29,851 nt of DNA from IMG/VR virus record IMGVR_UViG_3300046028_004496, positions 1 to 29,851 of that record. The stretch is one strand, 5' to 3'. A program made the translations under genes and the position numbers. Under the pieces are notes generated by a model, which did not search any database, was not told the DNA's origin, and saw nothing but the letters and a program-made list of their open reading frames with translations. Below, one piece after another: positions 1 to 7,500 of the stretch. The stretch's first letter is position 1. Each line of letters opens with the position of its first letter. This stretch comes from a virus.

Positions 1-1
1 T

Positions 2-349
2 AGATTAATAGACGCAGATGCTTTGTTGGAAGCAATTAAAGCTGACAGATATACAAACGCGCAAGATGCGATTTTCTTCATAACCAACGCCCCCACAGTT
101 CAGCGTGAAGGGTGGGTTCCTAAACTAGGTGATTTAGTACACCCAAGCGAAGAAGTTTGTAAAAAATATACCGAATGGAAGCCAGACGAGTTACTTAAAA
201 TTGTAGGAATTAATTACAAAAGAAGCTCTATATACTACGGTAAATATACGGATGAGGTTGATTTAACCATTGTTGAAATGGCTAATGAACATGGTGCGAC
301 AGACGGATGGAATTTTACAGACGTTGTGCCAGCCGCACCAAAGGAGTAA
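2..349 (+). CDS. Early phage protein, 5'-truncated by window edge
   Basis: The reading frame is open to the first bases of the window. Codons 2-22 encode RLIDADA, directly before the TTG at 23 that could be mistaken for a start, so the gene very probably begins upstream and only its C-terminal ~115 residues are seen. The stretch RLIDADALLEAI followed by ITNAPTV resembles a small uncharacterised phage family that starts with an IDADALL segment and has an APTV segment; I recognise that pattern but know no function. The rest is a mixed, soluble sequence with no membrane segment. Its stop codon lies inside an 18-base sequence (341-358) that also holds the Shine-Dalgarno and start of the next gene and is repeated at the next gene junction. 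It is the first visible member of the + strand early block. Coding status is confident; function is unknown. Confidence 0.7.
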   Translation, partial: RLIDADALLEAIKADRYTNAQDAIFFITNAPTVQREGWVPKLGDLVHPSEEVCKKYTEWKPDELLKIVGINYKRSSIYYGKYTDEVDLTIVEMANEHGATDGWNFTDVVPAAPKE

Positions 350-355
350 ATAAAG

Positions 356-706
356 ATGGGAACTATCTACAAAACAGGATTAGACACATGGGAACATGGT
401 GCGCCTTTTGATTACTACATGGGTAAACCTAGAAAAGAATTACTTGGCCCCTGCCCTAGATGTGGTAGCCGTACAAGTTCTTATGGTGGTGGGATGGATT
501 GCCATAAACCTTATTGCGCAAACAATAGTGATGTATTCGCTCATAGAGCAGACCCATTCCCTGAATGGTGGAATACAGACGTTCAAGTCTACGTGGATGG
601 TGATATGTGGTGTGCTGTTGGCGATGGGTTTACAAATATTCAGGAAAGTCCGTGCGGATTTGGTAGAACTCCGAATGAAGCCGTTAAAGAATTAAGGAGT
701 AAATAA
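356..706 (+). CDS. Small zinc-finger phage protein (Lar-like N-terminal ribbon)
   Basis: This 116-residue protein has a zinc-ribbon-like cysteine cluster: CPRC at residues 33-36, then C49, H50 and C54. That resembles the short CPxCG ribbons of Lar/restriction-alleviation-type phage proteins. The C-terminal half (about 78-112) carries DGDMWCAVGDGF and GFGRTPNEAV, a pattern found in many phage proteins of unknown role in which a short hydrophilic domain ends in TPxEAxxxL. The start is ATG 356, preceded by AAGGAG with good spacing. The gene is flanked by two perfect copies of an 18-base junction sequence (341-358 and 694-711), so it looks like an exchangeable cassette. An antirestriction role is only a possibility: the Lar family also alters host restriction enzymes, but the resemblance here is limited to the cysteine ribbon. 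Confidence 0.7.
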   Translation: MGTIYKTGLDTWEHGAPFDYYMGKPRKELLGPCPRCGSRTSSYGGGMDCHKPYCANNSDVFAHRADPFPEWWNTDVQVYVDGDMWCAVGDGFTNIQESPCGFGRTPNEAVKELRSK

Positions 707-708
707 AG

Positions 709-1020
709 ATGACAACGAATAACGAGGCGTTTGAACTGTTTTTAAGCAAGGATAAAGGAGTTTTAAGATTTGGTGAAGAGCTTACAGACGGAACTTTTGA
801 TAATAAAAAGACGAACACAAGGCAGGTTTTTGTGAATGGAATTATGGCCTATGACATACCTTCTTACGTCATACCAAATATGCGAGACAGGGCTGGAAAC
901 AAGGTTGAAATGTTCGAGTTCGGACACTTTCCAGACTTCCCTATCAATCATCTTCCTGACGCTACGAAAATGACGCCTTCTAACGCCACATTAACCACCC
1001 ATCCGATTGACGGGATTTGA
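709..1020 (+). CDS. Hypothetical early phage protein
   Basis: A 103-residue protein that I do not recognise. It starts at ATG 709, two bases after the previous stop, with AAGGAG about nine bases upstream. No membrane segment, cysteine cluster or catalytic motif is visible. The sequence is hydrophilic with several Asp/Phe-rich turns (for example FGHFPDFPINHLPD near residues 71-84). Its stop at 1018-1020 falls just before the next gene, whose preferred start is ATG 1034. Codon use and spacing match its neighbours, which supports it being real. It probably belongs to the same early transcript as the flanking genes. Function unknown. Confidence 0.6.
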   Translation: MTTNNEAFELFLSKDKGVLRFGEELTDGTFDNKKTNTRQVFVNGIMAYDIPSYVIPNMRDRAGNKVEMFEFGHFPDFPINHLPDATKMTPSNATLTTHPIDGI

Positions 1021-1033
1021 GAGCGATAAAATT

Positions 1034-1624
1034 ATGAACAGTGAACAAAATACAGTGTCCCCATCGCTGGAGAAATTAATAATTGCTATTAATCGTGCCA
1101 ATGTAGAGTTTGGTTTTGATAAAAACTTAGGCATAGCTGATTTAATAAACAATTGCCTAGATGCAACCACCGAAGCCAATAAACGGATAGCAGAGCTTGA
1201 GAGTAAATTAGAGATGGAAAATAAAAACATTACTAACATTAGCGATAGAAACATTTCTTATGCAGGACAAGTAGAGAAACTCCAAGCATCTAATAACAGA
1301 TTGCAAGCCAAACTTACAGCCGAAAAAGAATATGTCAATGAACTGCTTAAAAGTAGCAATCACTTATTTGTTGAGAATGAGCAGTTGAAAGCATCTAATT
1401 ACAGATTAAGAGAGGCTTTGGATAATTTAATTGACCAGTGCCTAAACAATAACATTTCGTGTAAAGAGGCTTTAGAGGCTTTAGCATTCACACCATCACA
1501 ATCACTCACCGAGCATGATAATGAACTATTGGAACGGGCTGCGAAAGCCGTAGATCGAGCGAGATGGTTAGGAACTGATGTGGTACTTGCTATCCGCGCA
1601 TTAAAAACAGAGGTGACAAAATGA
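1034..1624 (+). CDS. Coiled-coil early phage protein
   Basis: About 196 residues from ATG 1034. An upstream in-frame TTG at 1007 lies inside the preceding gene and has no better ribosome site, so I prefer the ATG. Residues ~45-125 are strongly heptad-like and rich in Leu, Glu, Asn and Lys (KRIAELESKLEMENK, VEKLQASNNRLQAKL, ENEQLKASNYRLREAL), predicting a long coiled coil. The LQASN/LKASNYRLREALD part looks like an internal duplication. The C-terminal part (EHDNELLERAAKAVDRARWLG) is helical. Phage early regions often encode such coiled-coil proteins ending in an LREALE-type segment; the roles are mostly unknown. The stop overlaps the next start (1621-1624, ATGA), so the two are probably translationally coupled. 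Confidence 0.65.
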   Translation: MNSEQNTVSPSLEKLIIAINRANVEFGFDKNLGIADLINNCLDATTEANKRIAELESKLEMENKNITNISDRNISYAGQVEKLQASNNRLQAKLTAEKEYVNELLKSSNHLFVENEQLKASNYRLREALDNLIDQCLNNNISCKEALEALAFTPSQSLTEHDNELLERAAKAVDRARWLGTDVVLAIRALKTEVTK

Positions 1625-1983
1625 CTGAATCACAAAAGATGTTTGAGGCGTGGTTTAAAACAACAAATCAAACATTGACTATGAAAGATTGGTCTTATAG
1701 ATGCTATCAGCAAGCATTGCAACACCAGCAGCAGCGTATTGAGGAGTTGGAAAGAAAGCGCATTGAAGCTGATAAACGCGCAACTAAGTACGCATTTCAA
1801 AATGATGTTATGGCTTTGCGTTTAGGTAAAACTGAAAGTAAATTAAAGATAGCGGTTGATGCTTTGAAGTTTTGCAGCGATTGCAAACATTATAACAATG
1901 AGCCAACAGGTAAGGTTGTATTAGTTGATTACGGTTGCAAAGCAGACGAAGCACTTAATTCATTAAATGGAGTTAAAAAATGA
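1621..1983 (+). CDS. Hypothetical early phage protein with coiled coil and Cys pair
   Basis: A 120-residue protein starting at ATG 1621 inside an ATGA overlap with the previous gene. The N-terminus (FEAWFKTTNQ, DWSYRCYQQAL) resembles the FExWL...AWxACQ opening seen in many small phage early proteins. Residues ~33-55 are a Gln/Glu/Arg-rich helix, probably coiled coil. The C-terminal third has CSDCKHY and one more Cys in YGCKAD, a possible small metal or disulfide cluster (four Cys counting Cys28). It ends ADEALNSLNG, like the EAL-type tails of neighbouring families. Its own stop overlaps the next start by four bases (1980-1983). No enzymatic function can be assigned. Confidence 0.6.
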   Translation: MTESQKMFEAWFKTTNQTLTMKDWSYRCYQQALQHQQQRIEELERKRIEADKRATKYAFQNDVMALRLGKTESKLKIAVDALKFCSDCKHYNNEPTGKVVLVDYGCKADEALNSLNGVKK

Positions 1984-2492
1984 CATTATTAAAAGAATCT
2001 ATTCTTTCTCAAGAAATGTTAAAAGATATTCTTTCTTATGATAAAGATACTGGCGTATTTATATGGATAAAGAAAATTAATCCAAGATCAGGTAAAGTAA
2101 AAGTGGGGAATATTGCAGGCGGTTTAAGCAATGGATACCGAGTAATTAAAATAAACAATAATAATTATTGTGCTCATAGGCTGGCTTGGCTTTATATATA
2201 TGGTAAGTGGCCTAAAAATGAGATAGACCATATTAATGGCATTAGGTCAGATAATAGAATTGAAAATTTAAGAGATGTATTACATTCAGAAAATTTGCAA
2301 AATCAAAGGAATCCTAGAAAAAATAGCAAACTAGGAATAATGGGGGCTTCATTACATACTGATGGTAGGTATCAAGCACATTTAAAACATAATGGAAAGA
2401 TTAAATATATTGGTCTATTTGATACGCCAGAACAGGCGCATGAAGCGTATCTAATAGAAAAACGTAAAATTCATAAATTTTGCACAATATAG
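1980..2492 (+). CDS. HNH endonuclease with AP2-type DNA-binding domain (copy 1)
   Basis: A 170-residue free-standing HNH nuclease of the phage homing type. Residues ~15-95 hold the HNH core: AHRLAWLYIYGKWP, then EIDHINGIRSDNRIENLR with the DH and N residues of an HNH_3-type active site. Residues ~115-165 form an AP2-like three-strand DNA-binding region (GRYQAHLKHNGKIKYIGLF, then EQAHEAY). Such proteins cut one or both DNA strands and can spread their own gene. The start is ATG 1980 (overlaps the previous stop, GGAG upstream). In the two 60-base stretches I counted, its G+C is 27% and 35%, against about 37-42% in neighbouring genes, consistent with separate acquisition. A paralogue of the same domain order lies at 20124-20678. 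Target site unknown. Confidence 0.85.
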   Translation: MTLLKESILSQEMLKDILSYDKDTGVFIWIKKINPRSGKVKVGNIAGGLSNGYRVIKINNNNYCAHRLAWLYIYGKWPKNEIDHINGIRSDNRIENLRDVLHSENLQNQRNPRKNSKLGIMGASLHTDGRYQAHLKHNGKIKYIGLFDTPEQAHEAYLIEKRKIHKFCTI

Positions 2493-2502
2493 AGGTGAAG
2501 TG

Positions 2503-2748
2503 ATGAATGAAAGACCAGAGAGATTAGTACTAAACACCGAGCTTGGTAAAGAAGTTATAACTTACGTGCTACAAGCTTACTTTTCATTTGGCAACAAAGA
2601 AGGTGAAACCAAATATCAAAGATGGTCATACGCTGAAAGCACCATGAGCCATGACATAGATGATCTTAAAGAATCGCTAGAAGATTTCATTAAAGATGGC
2701 TACGAGGCGCGTATTGTTAAAATTACTACTAAGGCAGAGGTGATATGA
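2503..2748 (+). CDS. Hypothetical early phage protein
   Basis: An 81-residue protein. I choose ATG 2503 rather than the adjoining GTG 2500 because AGAGG at 2491-2495 is then seven bases upstream. The sequence is acidic and soluble: an aromatic mid-section (YVLQAYFSFG, YQRWSYAES) followed by an acidic helix (DIDDLKESLEDFIKDGYEA). No catalytic motif, membrane segment or Cys cluster is seen. The stop overlaps the start of the HTH gene by four bases (2745-2748), so it is probably co-translated with the excisionase-like gene. Function unknown. Confidence 0.6.
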   Translation: MNERPERLVLNTELGKEVITYVLQAYFSFGNKEGETKYQRWSYAESTMSHDIDDLKESLEDFIKDGYEARIVKITTKAEVI

Positions 2749-2927
2749 AAAATATCTACACAATTAAAGACTGGATGGAATATTTAAATGCCAGCAGATC
2801 AACAGTGTCACGTTATATTAAAGCAGGTTTAATTCCTAAGCCTGATCTGGTTACTCCACGCCCGATGTGGAAAAATCAGCCTATTTTAAATGGCCTTCAA
2901 TCCAATCAGAATAATGCTGCATCATAG
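2745..2927 (+). CDS. Small helix-turn-helix protein, excisionase-like
   Basis: A 60-residue protein with a winged-HTH/MerR-AlpA-style domain: YTIKDWMEYLNASRSTVSRY is the helix-turn-helix and the following KAGLIPKP is typical of the wing entry. Tryptophan and basic residues follow (PRPMWKNQ). Proteins of this type act as recombination directionality factors or small repressors. It lies next to the integrase on the opposite strand, with the two 3' ends overlapping by 47 bases (2881-2927), which supports an excisionase role by context. The last ~15 residues are encoded in that overlap and look unstructured (Asn/Ser-rich). An alternative is a transcription regulator of the early operon. HTH identity is fairly sure; the excisionase role is inferred. 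Confidence 0.65.
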   Translation: MKNIYTIKDWMEYLNASRSTVSRYIKAGLIPKPDLVTPRPMWKNQPILNGLQSNQNNAAS

Positions 2928-4062
2928 CGATTCTATGATCAAGATACTCAGCGCGATTATAAGAAGCTCGCACATCATCAATCTCATTATGTGCGAGTTG
3001 CCGTTCTATCCAATCTTTATCAAAGCGCCGGCGCCCGTCTAACGTTTCATTATTCAATACAGTAGAAGCCAGCGACCTAAAGCCGTGACCTGTCATCTTG
3101 CCGCGATACCCTAAACGATACAATGCAAATAATAGGGTATTTTCACTAATAGGATGGTTAGGCCGCTTTAATGATCCTAATACATACTTGTCATCGCCCG
3201 TGTATTGCTCAAGCTCTTTTATGATACTCAGCGCAAAATCTGACAGCGGGACAACATGAGGCTTCGGCGCTTTGCCTGTAACTGTTTTCATTCTGGCAGC
3301 TGGAATAATCCAGAAGCGCTTATCTTTAATCTCACTTCGTTCAAAATAACGTAGCTCAGTAGTCCGCACAAAGGTAAGTGCCAGCAATATTAATCCCAAC
3401 CTGGTAACTGGTTCATCATAGCTTTTAATCGCTTGAAATAAATCTTTAGCCTCGCTTACGTCAATACATGGCATGTGTGTACGCACTGGCGCACGTAGCA
3501 CGCTACATAAATTAGTCGCAGGGTGTAGCTGTACTTCGTCAATATTAACGGCGTAGGTGAATATCTGCCCTAGCCTGCTGGCTATCCTATTGGCCGTTTC
3601 AACTACGCCCTTGTCTTGAATGCCGTGTACCAGAGCAACCAGTTCTTTACGTGTGATCTTATCCATAGGCTTGTCACCGATATGCTGAAATACATACTGG
3701 TCCATACTCGCTTGAATGATGGCTTTATGCTTTGTGCTTTTTAAATCGGGTAGATGATGCTTATACCATTTCTCTTCAACAAACTGCTTGAACGTGAGCA
3801 CATTGCTTTCAGTCAGCCCATGCAGTTTAAGCTTGGCTTGTTCATCTTTAAATTCTGAATTAAGCAATCTGGCTTTGGCTAAACTTATTTCTGGGTACAG
3901 GCCGTAAGTCTGCGTCTGGTACTTACCTTTAGTATCTTTATAGTTATATCGCCATGATTTTATATTTCTTGGCGTAACTACCAGATAAAGCCCTGCCATA
4001 TCCGCAACCTTGTATTGCTGGTCTTTTGGCTTTAATGAATCTATCTGCTTTATGGTTAGCAT
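2881..4062 (-). CDS. int: Tyrosine-type site-specific integrase (P4 family)
   Basis: A 393-residue integrase catalysing integration and excision between phage attP and host attB. Residues 1-80 are the DUF4102-like arm-binding domain typical of the P4 family (GLYLVVTPRNIKSWRYNY, TYGLYPEISLAKAR). About 88-190 is the core-binding domain. The catalytic domain has all expected residues: R233 in LTFVRTTELR, K259 in ARMK, H326 and R329 in GHGFR, H358 in QLAH, and the nucleophile Y368 in ASYNRAEYLDHR. The start is ATG 4062 with AAGG about seven bases upstream. Length and order match intact family members, so it is probably functional. It converges with the excisionase-like gene. Candidate arm-type repeats lie upstream of its start at 4101-4110 and 4321-4330. 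Confidence 0.95.
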   Translation of the reverse strand: MLTIKQIDSLKPKDQQYKVADMAGLYLVVTPRNIKSWRYNYKDTKGKYQTQTYGLYPEISLAKARLLNSEFKDEQAKLKLHGLTESNVLTFKQFVEEKWYKHHLPDLKSTKHKAIIQASMDQYVFQHIGDKPMDKITRKELVALVHGIQDKGVVETANRIASRLGQIFTYAVNIDEVQLHPATNLCSVLRAPVRTHMPCIDVSEAKDLFQAIKSYDEPVTRLGLILLALTFVRTTELRYFERSEIKDKRFWIIPAARMKTVTGKAPKPHVVPLSDFALSIIKELEQYTGDDKYVLGSLKRPNHPISENTLLFALYRLGYRGKMTGHGFRSLASTVLNNETLDGRRRFDKDWIERQLAHNEIDDVRASYNRAEYLDHRIAMMQHYSDWIEGHLK

Positions 4063-4100
4063 GCTGATGCCTTAAACTGATTTCCCTAATAACCTACGCG

Positions 4101-4110
4101 ATACCCTAAA
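4101..4110 (-). repeat. Candidate integrase arm-type site, copy A
   Basis: ATACCCTAAA on + (TTTAGGGTAT on -), identical to the copy at 4321-4330. The larger 14-base CGCGATACCCTAAA at 4097-4110 also occurs inside int at 3102-3115. It lies 39 bases upstream of the int start, so it could also be an operator for int. Role inferred only from position and repetition. Confidence 0.35.
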
Positions 4111-4271
4111 ATATTTTGGCTAGGGTTGGTTTACCATGTGTAACGTTGACGCATATTGAAGGTATATGAATACCAACAACGGTAGGGAGTATAAAGCTTT
4201 CGGGGGATTTTGTGGGGAACTTTGAATGGTATTGACGAACTATGATAAAACTTGAAAAAGACTTACTGGTA

Positions 4272-4286
4272 GGCAGTAGCTCTGCC
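4272..4286. repeat. Short dyad GGCAG-N5-CTGCC
   Basis: Perfect 5-base inverted repeat with a 5-base centre, located between the two ATACCCTAAA copies. It could be the core recombination site or an operator. On the - strand a TTTTT run follows about 12 bases after it, so a weak terminator for the rightward-lying late genes is a third option. Confidence 0.25.
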
Positions 4287-4320
4287 ATATTTCTATTTAA
4301 AACATGTACTTAAAAAACTA

Positions 4321-4330
4321 ATACCCTAAA
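4321..4330 (-). repeat. Candidate integrase arm-type site, copy B
   Basis: Second exact copy of ATACCCTAAA in the same orientation, 220 bases from copy A and on the far side of the dyad at 4272-4286. Flanking of a core by same-type repeats is what integrase arm sites look like, but binding is inferred. Confidence 0.35.
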
Positions 4331-4400
4331 TTTCTACTTAAATGCTAGTTAATTGGAATTTTTTATTCGTCTTAATGCCGCGCATTATACTGAATAAAAT

Positions 4401-4526
4401 TTAGCTTGCAATATAAACAGCATAATGCCAAGCATAGGCCCCTACTGTAAAAAGCAGGAATAGAAAGATAACCAGATAATGCTCGATTATCTTCCATGCT
4501 CTAAACCATTTGTCAGGTTTTATCAT
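4401..4526 (-). CDS. Small single-span membrane protein (41 aa) after the giant gene
   Basis: An uninterrupted ATG-to-TAA frame of 41 codons begins 12 bases after the stop of the giant gene, on the same strand. The product begins MIKPDKWFRAWK, basic and amphipathic, then has a hydrophobic span at about residues 15-30 (HYLVIFLFLLFTVGAYAW) and a short tail YAVYIAS. Positive residues before the span predict N-terminus inside. The ribosome site is weak (AAGTGA about ten bases upstream), and the gene may depend on translational coupling with the giant gene. Position at the end of the late transcript suggests a role in ejection, lysis or superinfection exclusion, but nothing in the sequence decides this. 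Moderate confidence that it is a gene. Confidence 0.5.
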   Translation of the reverse strand: MIKPDKWFRAWKIIEHYLVIFLFLLFTVGAYAWHYAVYIAS

Positions 4527-4538
4527 TTTGCAATGTTA

Positions 4539-7500
4539 TCACTTAACATTATCATCGTACATTGATATAAACATATCGTATATTTCAGCTTCTTCTTTCT
4601 CGATTTTGTTGATCTCGTCTATTTTCTGACTTAAAGATAATGTTTCATCTGCTTTAATTTCAGCTACTAAATCACGCTTAACGTTTGCCATTTTAATCAT
4701 GCGTTTAGATGCTTTAGCCATGTTTGCCAATACGCCTTTACGGTCTGTAAGATCAGTAAATGCATCTATATCTCTTGCTTTTTTTGCGTCTGCCAATTGA
4801 CCTGCTGCAACATCAGCTTCATTCTTACGCTCCCAAAATGCTGCACGCAAATCTCTAATTCCAGTTTCGCGCACAAATCTACGCACTACTGGAATATCTC
4901 TTGCATCTTGAGGAGCAACACCTTGTAATCCATTAATAATAATGTTCCCTGAATCTAAAACAAACTGCCCTGTACCACCAGTAAGTGACTTAACCCAATA
5001 TTTAAGCGTTTCCGGTGAAACATCTATCAATCCAGCTTCAAAATCAGATCCGCCTGTAATTAAGTTTAAGCCACCTGCTGTTGTGTCATAAAGGCTTCCA
5101 TATGTTCCGCGATTCATTAATTGTGAATCAGGTGTAGATTCTTTCCATTTTCTTGGTGTAATTGGATTGCCAAAGTTATCCTGGTTGACTAATTCAGTTG
5201 CACCAACGGCCATCTTAGGTGTGGTAGGCAATACCTGGAATAAATTAATATCGCCGTTTTCATCAATCGGTTTGCCAATTGCCGATACGTTTTCAAATAC
5301 GCTTGATGCTAAACGAATAGCCAACTTATCCAAGTCTTTGCCTTGTTGCGCATCCAGCATGACATTACCCAACGTCCAGAACATACGGTATCCGTAAGGT
5401 AAGGTGATCGTAACTTGAACGCCAAACATATCAATTACAAGGTTTCCATCTTTCACATAGTCAGGCGTGTTGTTCCATTTTTCTTTATCTTCATCATCGC
5501 CACTTAATTGCATCAATCCTACTGTAATTGCTGCAAGCGTCATGCTGCCAGCTAACGCTCTAGCCTGATTTTTATGTGGGGAATCAAATAAAGCATCATA
5601 GATCAGCTTTGTGCCTTGCACAGATGGATTAAAAAACAAGTAGAGCGCACCAGCTGCATTTGATTTTTCACCCTTACGATTAAAGTTCATTAAGTTCTTA
5701 GCTTGTGCAGCAGATTTAGCCTTGCTCATTCCGCTTTCACTTAATGTTTTATACGTGGCAACACGTAGCGCATTTTCCGTAATGGCATTTAGATTTTCCA
5801 TCAACGATAAGAAATGTCCGATAACCGGTATTTTTTTAAATCCAGATATTCCAGATTTTAAAGCTGCCATTGTATGCGCTGTTTTTTTACTCTTGCCTTC
5901 GCCTATTGATTTTGTATAAACCCGATCATAAGTAGCTCTGGCCCCGGAATACTCATCAAATGAAGCTTGTATATCATTGCCGATACGTTCTAAGTCTGAA
6001 AGATATGCGCCGCCGGTTGAGCCGCCCATAGCTCTATACTCATTAACTAATGAAGATGCACCTTTATTTTTAAAATGCTTAACCAGTTCTTTAACTGCAT
6101 TAGGATAGTTAGCAAATATTTTTGCTGCAGTTGTAAAACCTTCATTGCCTGTCAGCGTGATAAAGCCCTGTATTGCGTCACGAATAGGGTTGGTTAAAAT
6201 AAAGTCCGGGCTATAACCGGTATAAACTTTAGATAAGAAGTTGTTAATTTCTCTTGATGCGCCAAGTATAGAATTCAGATGCTCTACACCTAAGTTTTTA
6301 TATTCACGCGCTGCAATTTCATCATTAATCTGCACCCTTACCGCATGACCAGCAATGTAAACGTTCACCTCGTTATCGGCTAACATTGGTGAAGCTTGCA
6401 ACATAACGCGAACAGGGTCTTGAGTCTTATCAATTGAGAAGTCTGATCTTGTGGCACCTAATGCAGCTTGTGCTTGAATGTACATATTAGCTTCAATCTT
6501 TGTATCAAAAGATGCAAGGTCTAAGCCTTTATGTGCAACTACATAAGCAGTTTCACCTTGTTTCAATACCTTTCGCTTTACTGGTTTGCTGATAGTGATA
6601 ATGTCATCATTTTGTACTTCAAGTGCAAATTTAATCAGCGCTTTACCTACGCGATTTTTTTCATCTAACGTAATTGCTGATTCATGGTCACGTAAAATAT
6701 TCTCAATAATAGCTTCATCACGTAAGCCGTGGCCTAAGCGTTGTTTTGTTTTACCATTTACATGAAGCCCTTTACCAAGTCCGGCCTTAATGTTGTCATC
6801 ACCACCTTTAACCGGCACATAAACATCATAGGTATTTTCCCATGCTGCTACCATTTCTGGCGTAAGCAATCCGGAATCAAGTTTGATCTGCTTTGTCTTA
6901 TCTGTGATTGAGCGCCATTCATTGGCAATGGTTTTTAATTCAGCAAAGTTAGGCACGGCTTTAAAATCTTTCATAGATGCCGCTGCATCAGCATCTGATA
7001 TGCCGTAAGCAGTAGCATCTACATCACCTTGCAATTCTCTAGCGCGCTTGTTGGCCTCTGGTGCGTGTTGCACTTTTAAATAATCACCAACTTGCTCCAT
7101 CGTAATGCCAGCAGACTGCGTGCGCTCGATTAAAGGCTTTACAAATCCTTCTCTGAAATCTTCTTTGCGAGTAGATATGCGGCCACTCATTAATGTTTCT
7201 GATAAGAAAACATCTGCAGCCTCAGATAGGTTTACGCCTTGAGAAATAACCCAATCTTGCAATACTTTAAAGCGGTTGAATTTGTCTTGAATAACACGTT
7301 GAGTTGCCTGCGCCTTTGTTTCCTCTGGCACAGAGCTTTGTGGGGTGCTGCGAGAGTATAAAGCGTCAGTTAATCTATTAGACCGTAGTTGCGAGGCCCC
7401 ATCCCCCACGCCAGAGTTAGCCAGCCATGATCGTCCAGCTGCTTCCTCGCGTAAAATGGAACCGATTGTAGCCGCGATTTTAAGCGTACCACGGCCTGCT

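Larger units (their letters stand above)
4063..4400. other. Gene-poor region upstream of int: candidate attP
   Basis: No convincing gene is seen in these 338 bases. Visible elements: ATACCCTAAA at 4101-4110 and again at 4321-4330; an inverted TAGGGT at 4121-4126 forming a pair with ACCCTA 4103-4108; an inverted repeat GGTAT/ATACC at 4161-4174; TTTTGTGGGGAAC around 4208-4220; and a small dyad GGCAG-TAGCT-CTGCC at 4272-4286. In P4-type elements the attachment site normally lies upstream of the integrase start with repeated arm sites, so this is the most likely attP and int regulatory region. No tRNA 3' end was recognised, so the core sequence itself is not identified. Confidence 0.45.

Noticed and set aside
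3106-3140. ATACCCTA/TAGGGTAT pair inside int as an att core
   Set aside because: Both arms are explained by conserved integrase coding around the LYRLGYRGKM segment; kept only as a note to the repeat upstream.
4106-4288. 60-codon - strand frame in the int upstream region
   Set aside because: No ribosome site, biased low-complexity translation with no recognisable pattern, and it spans the repeated att-like elements.
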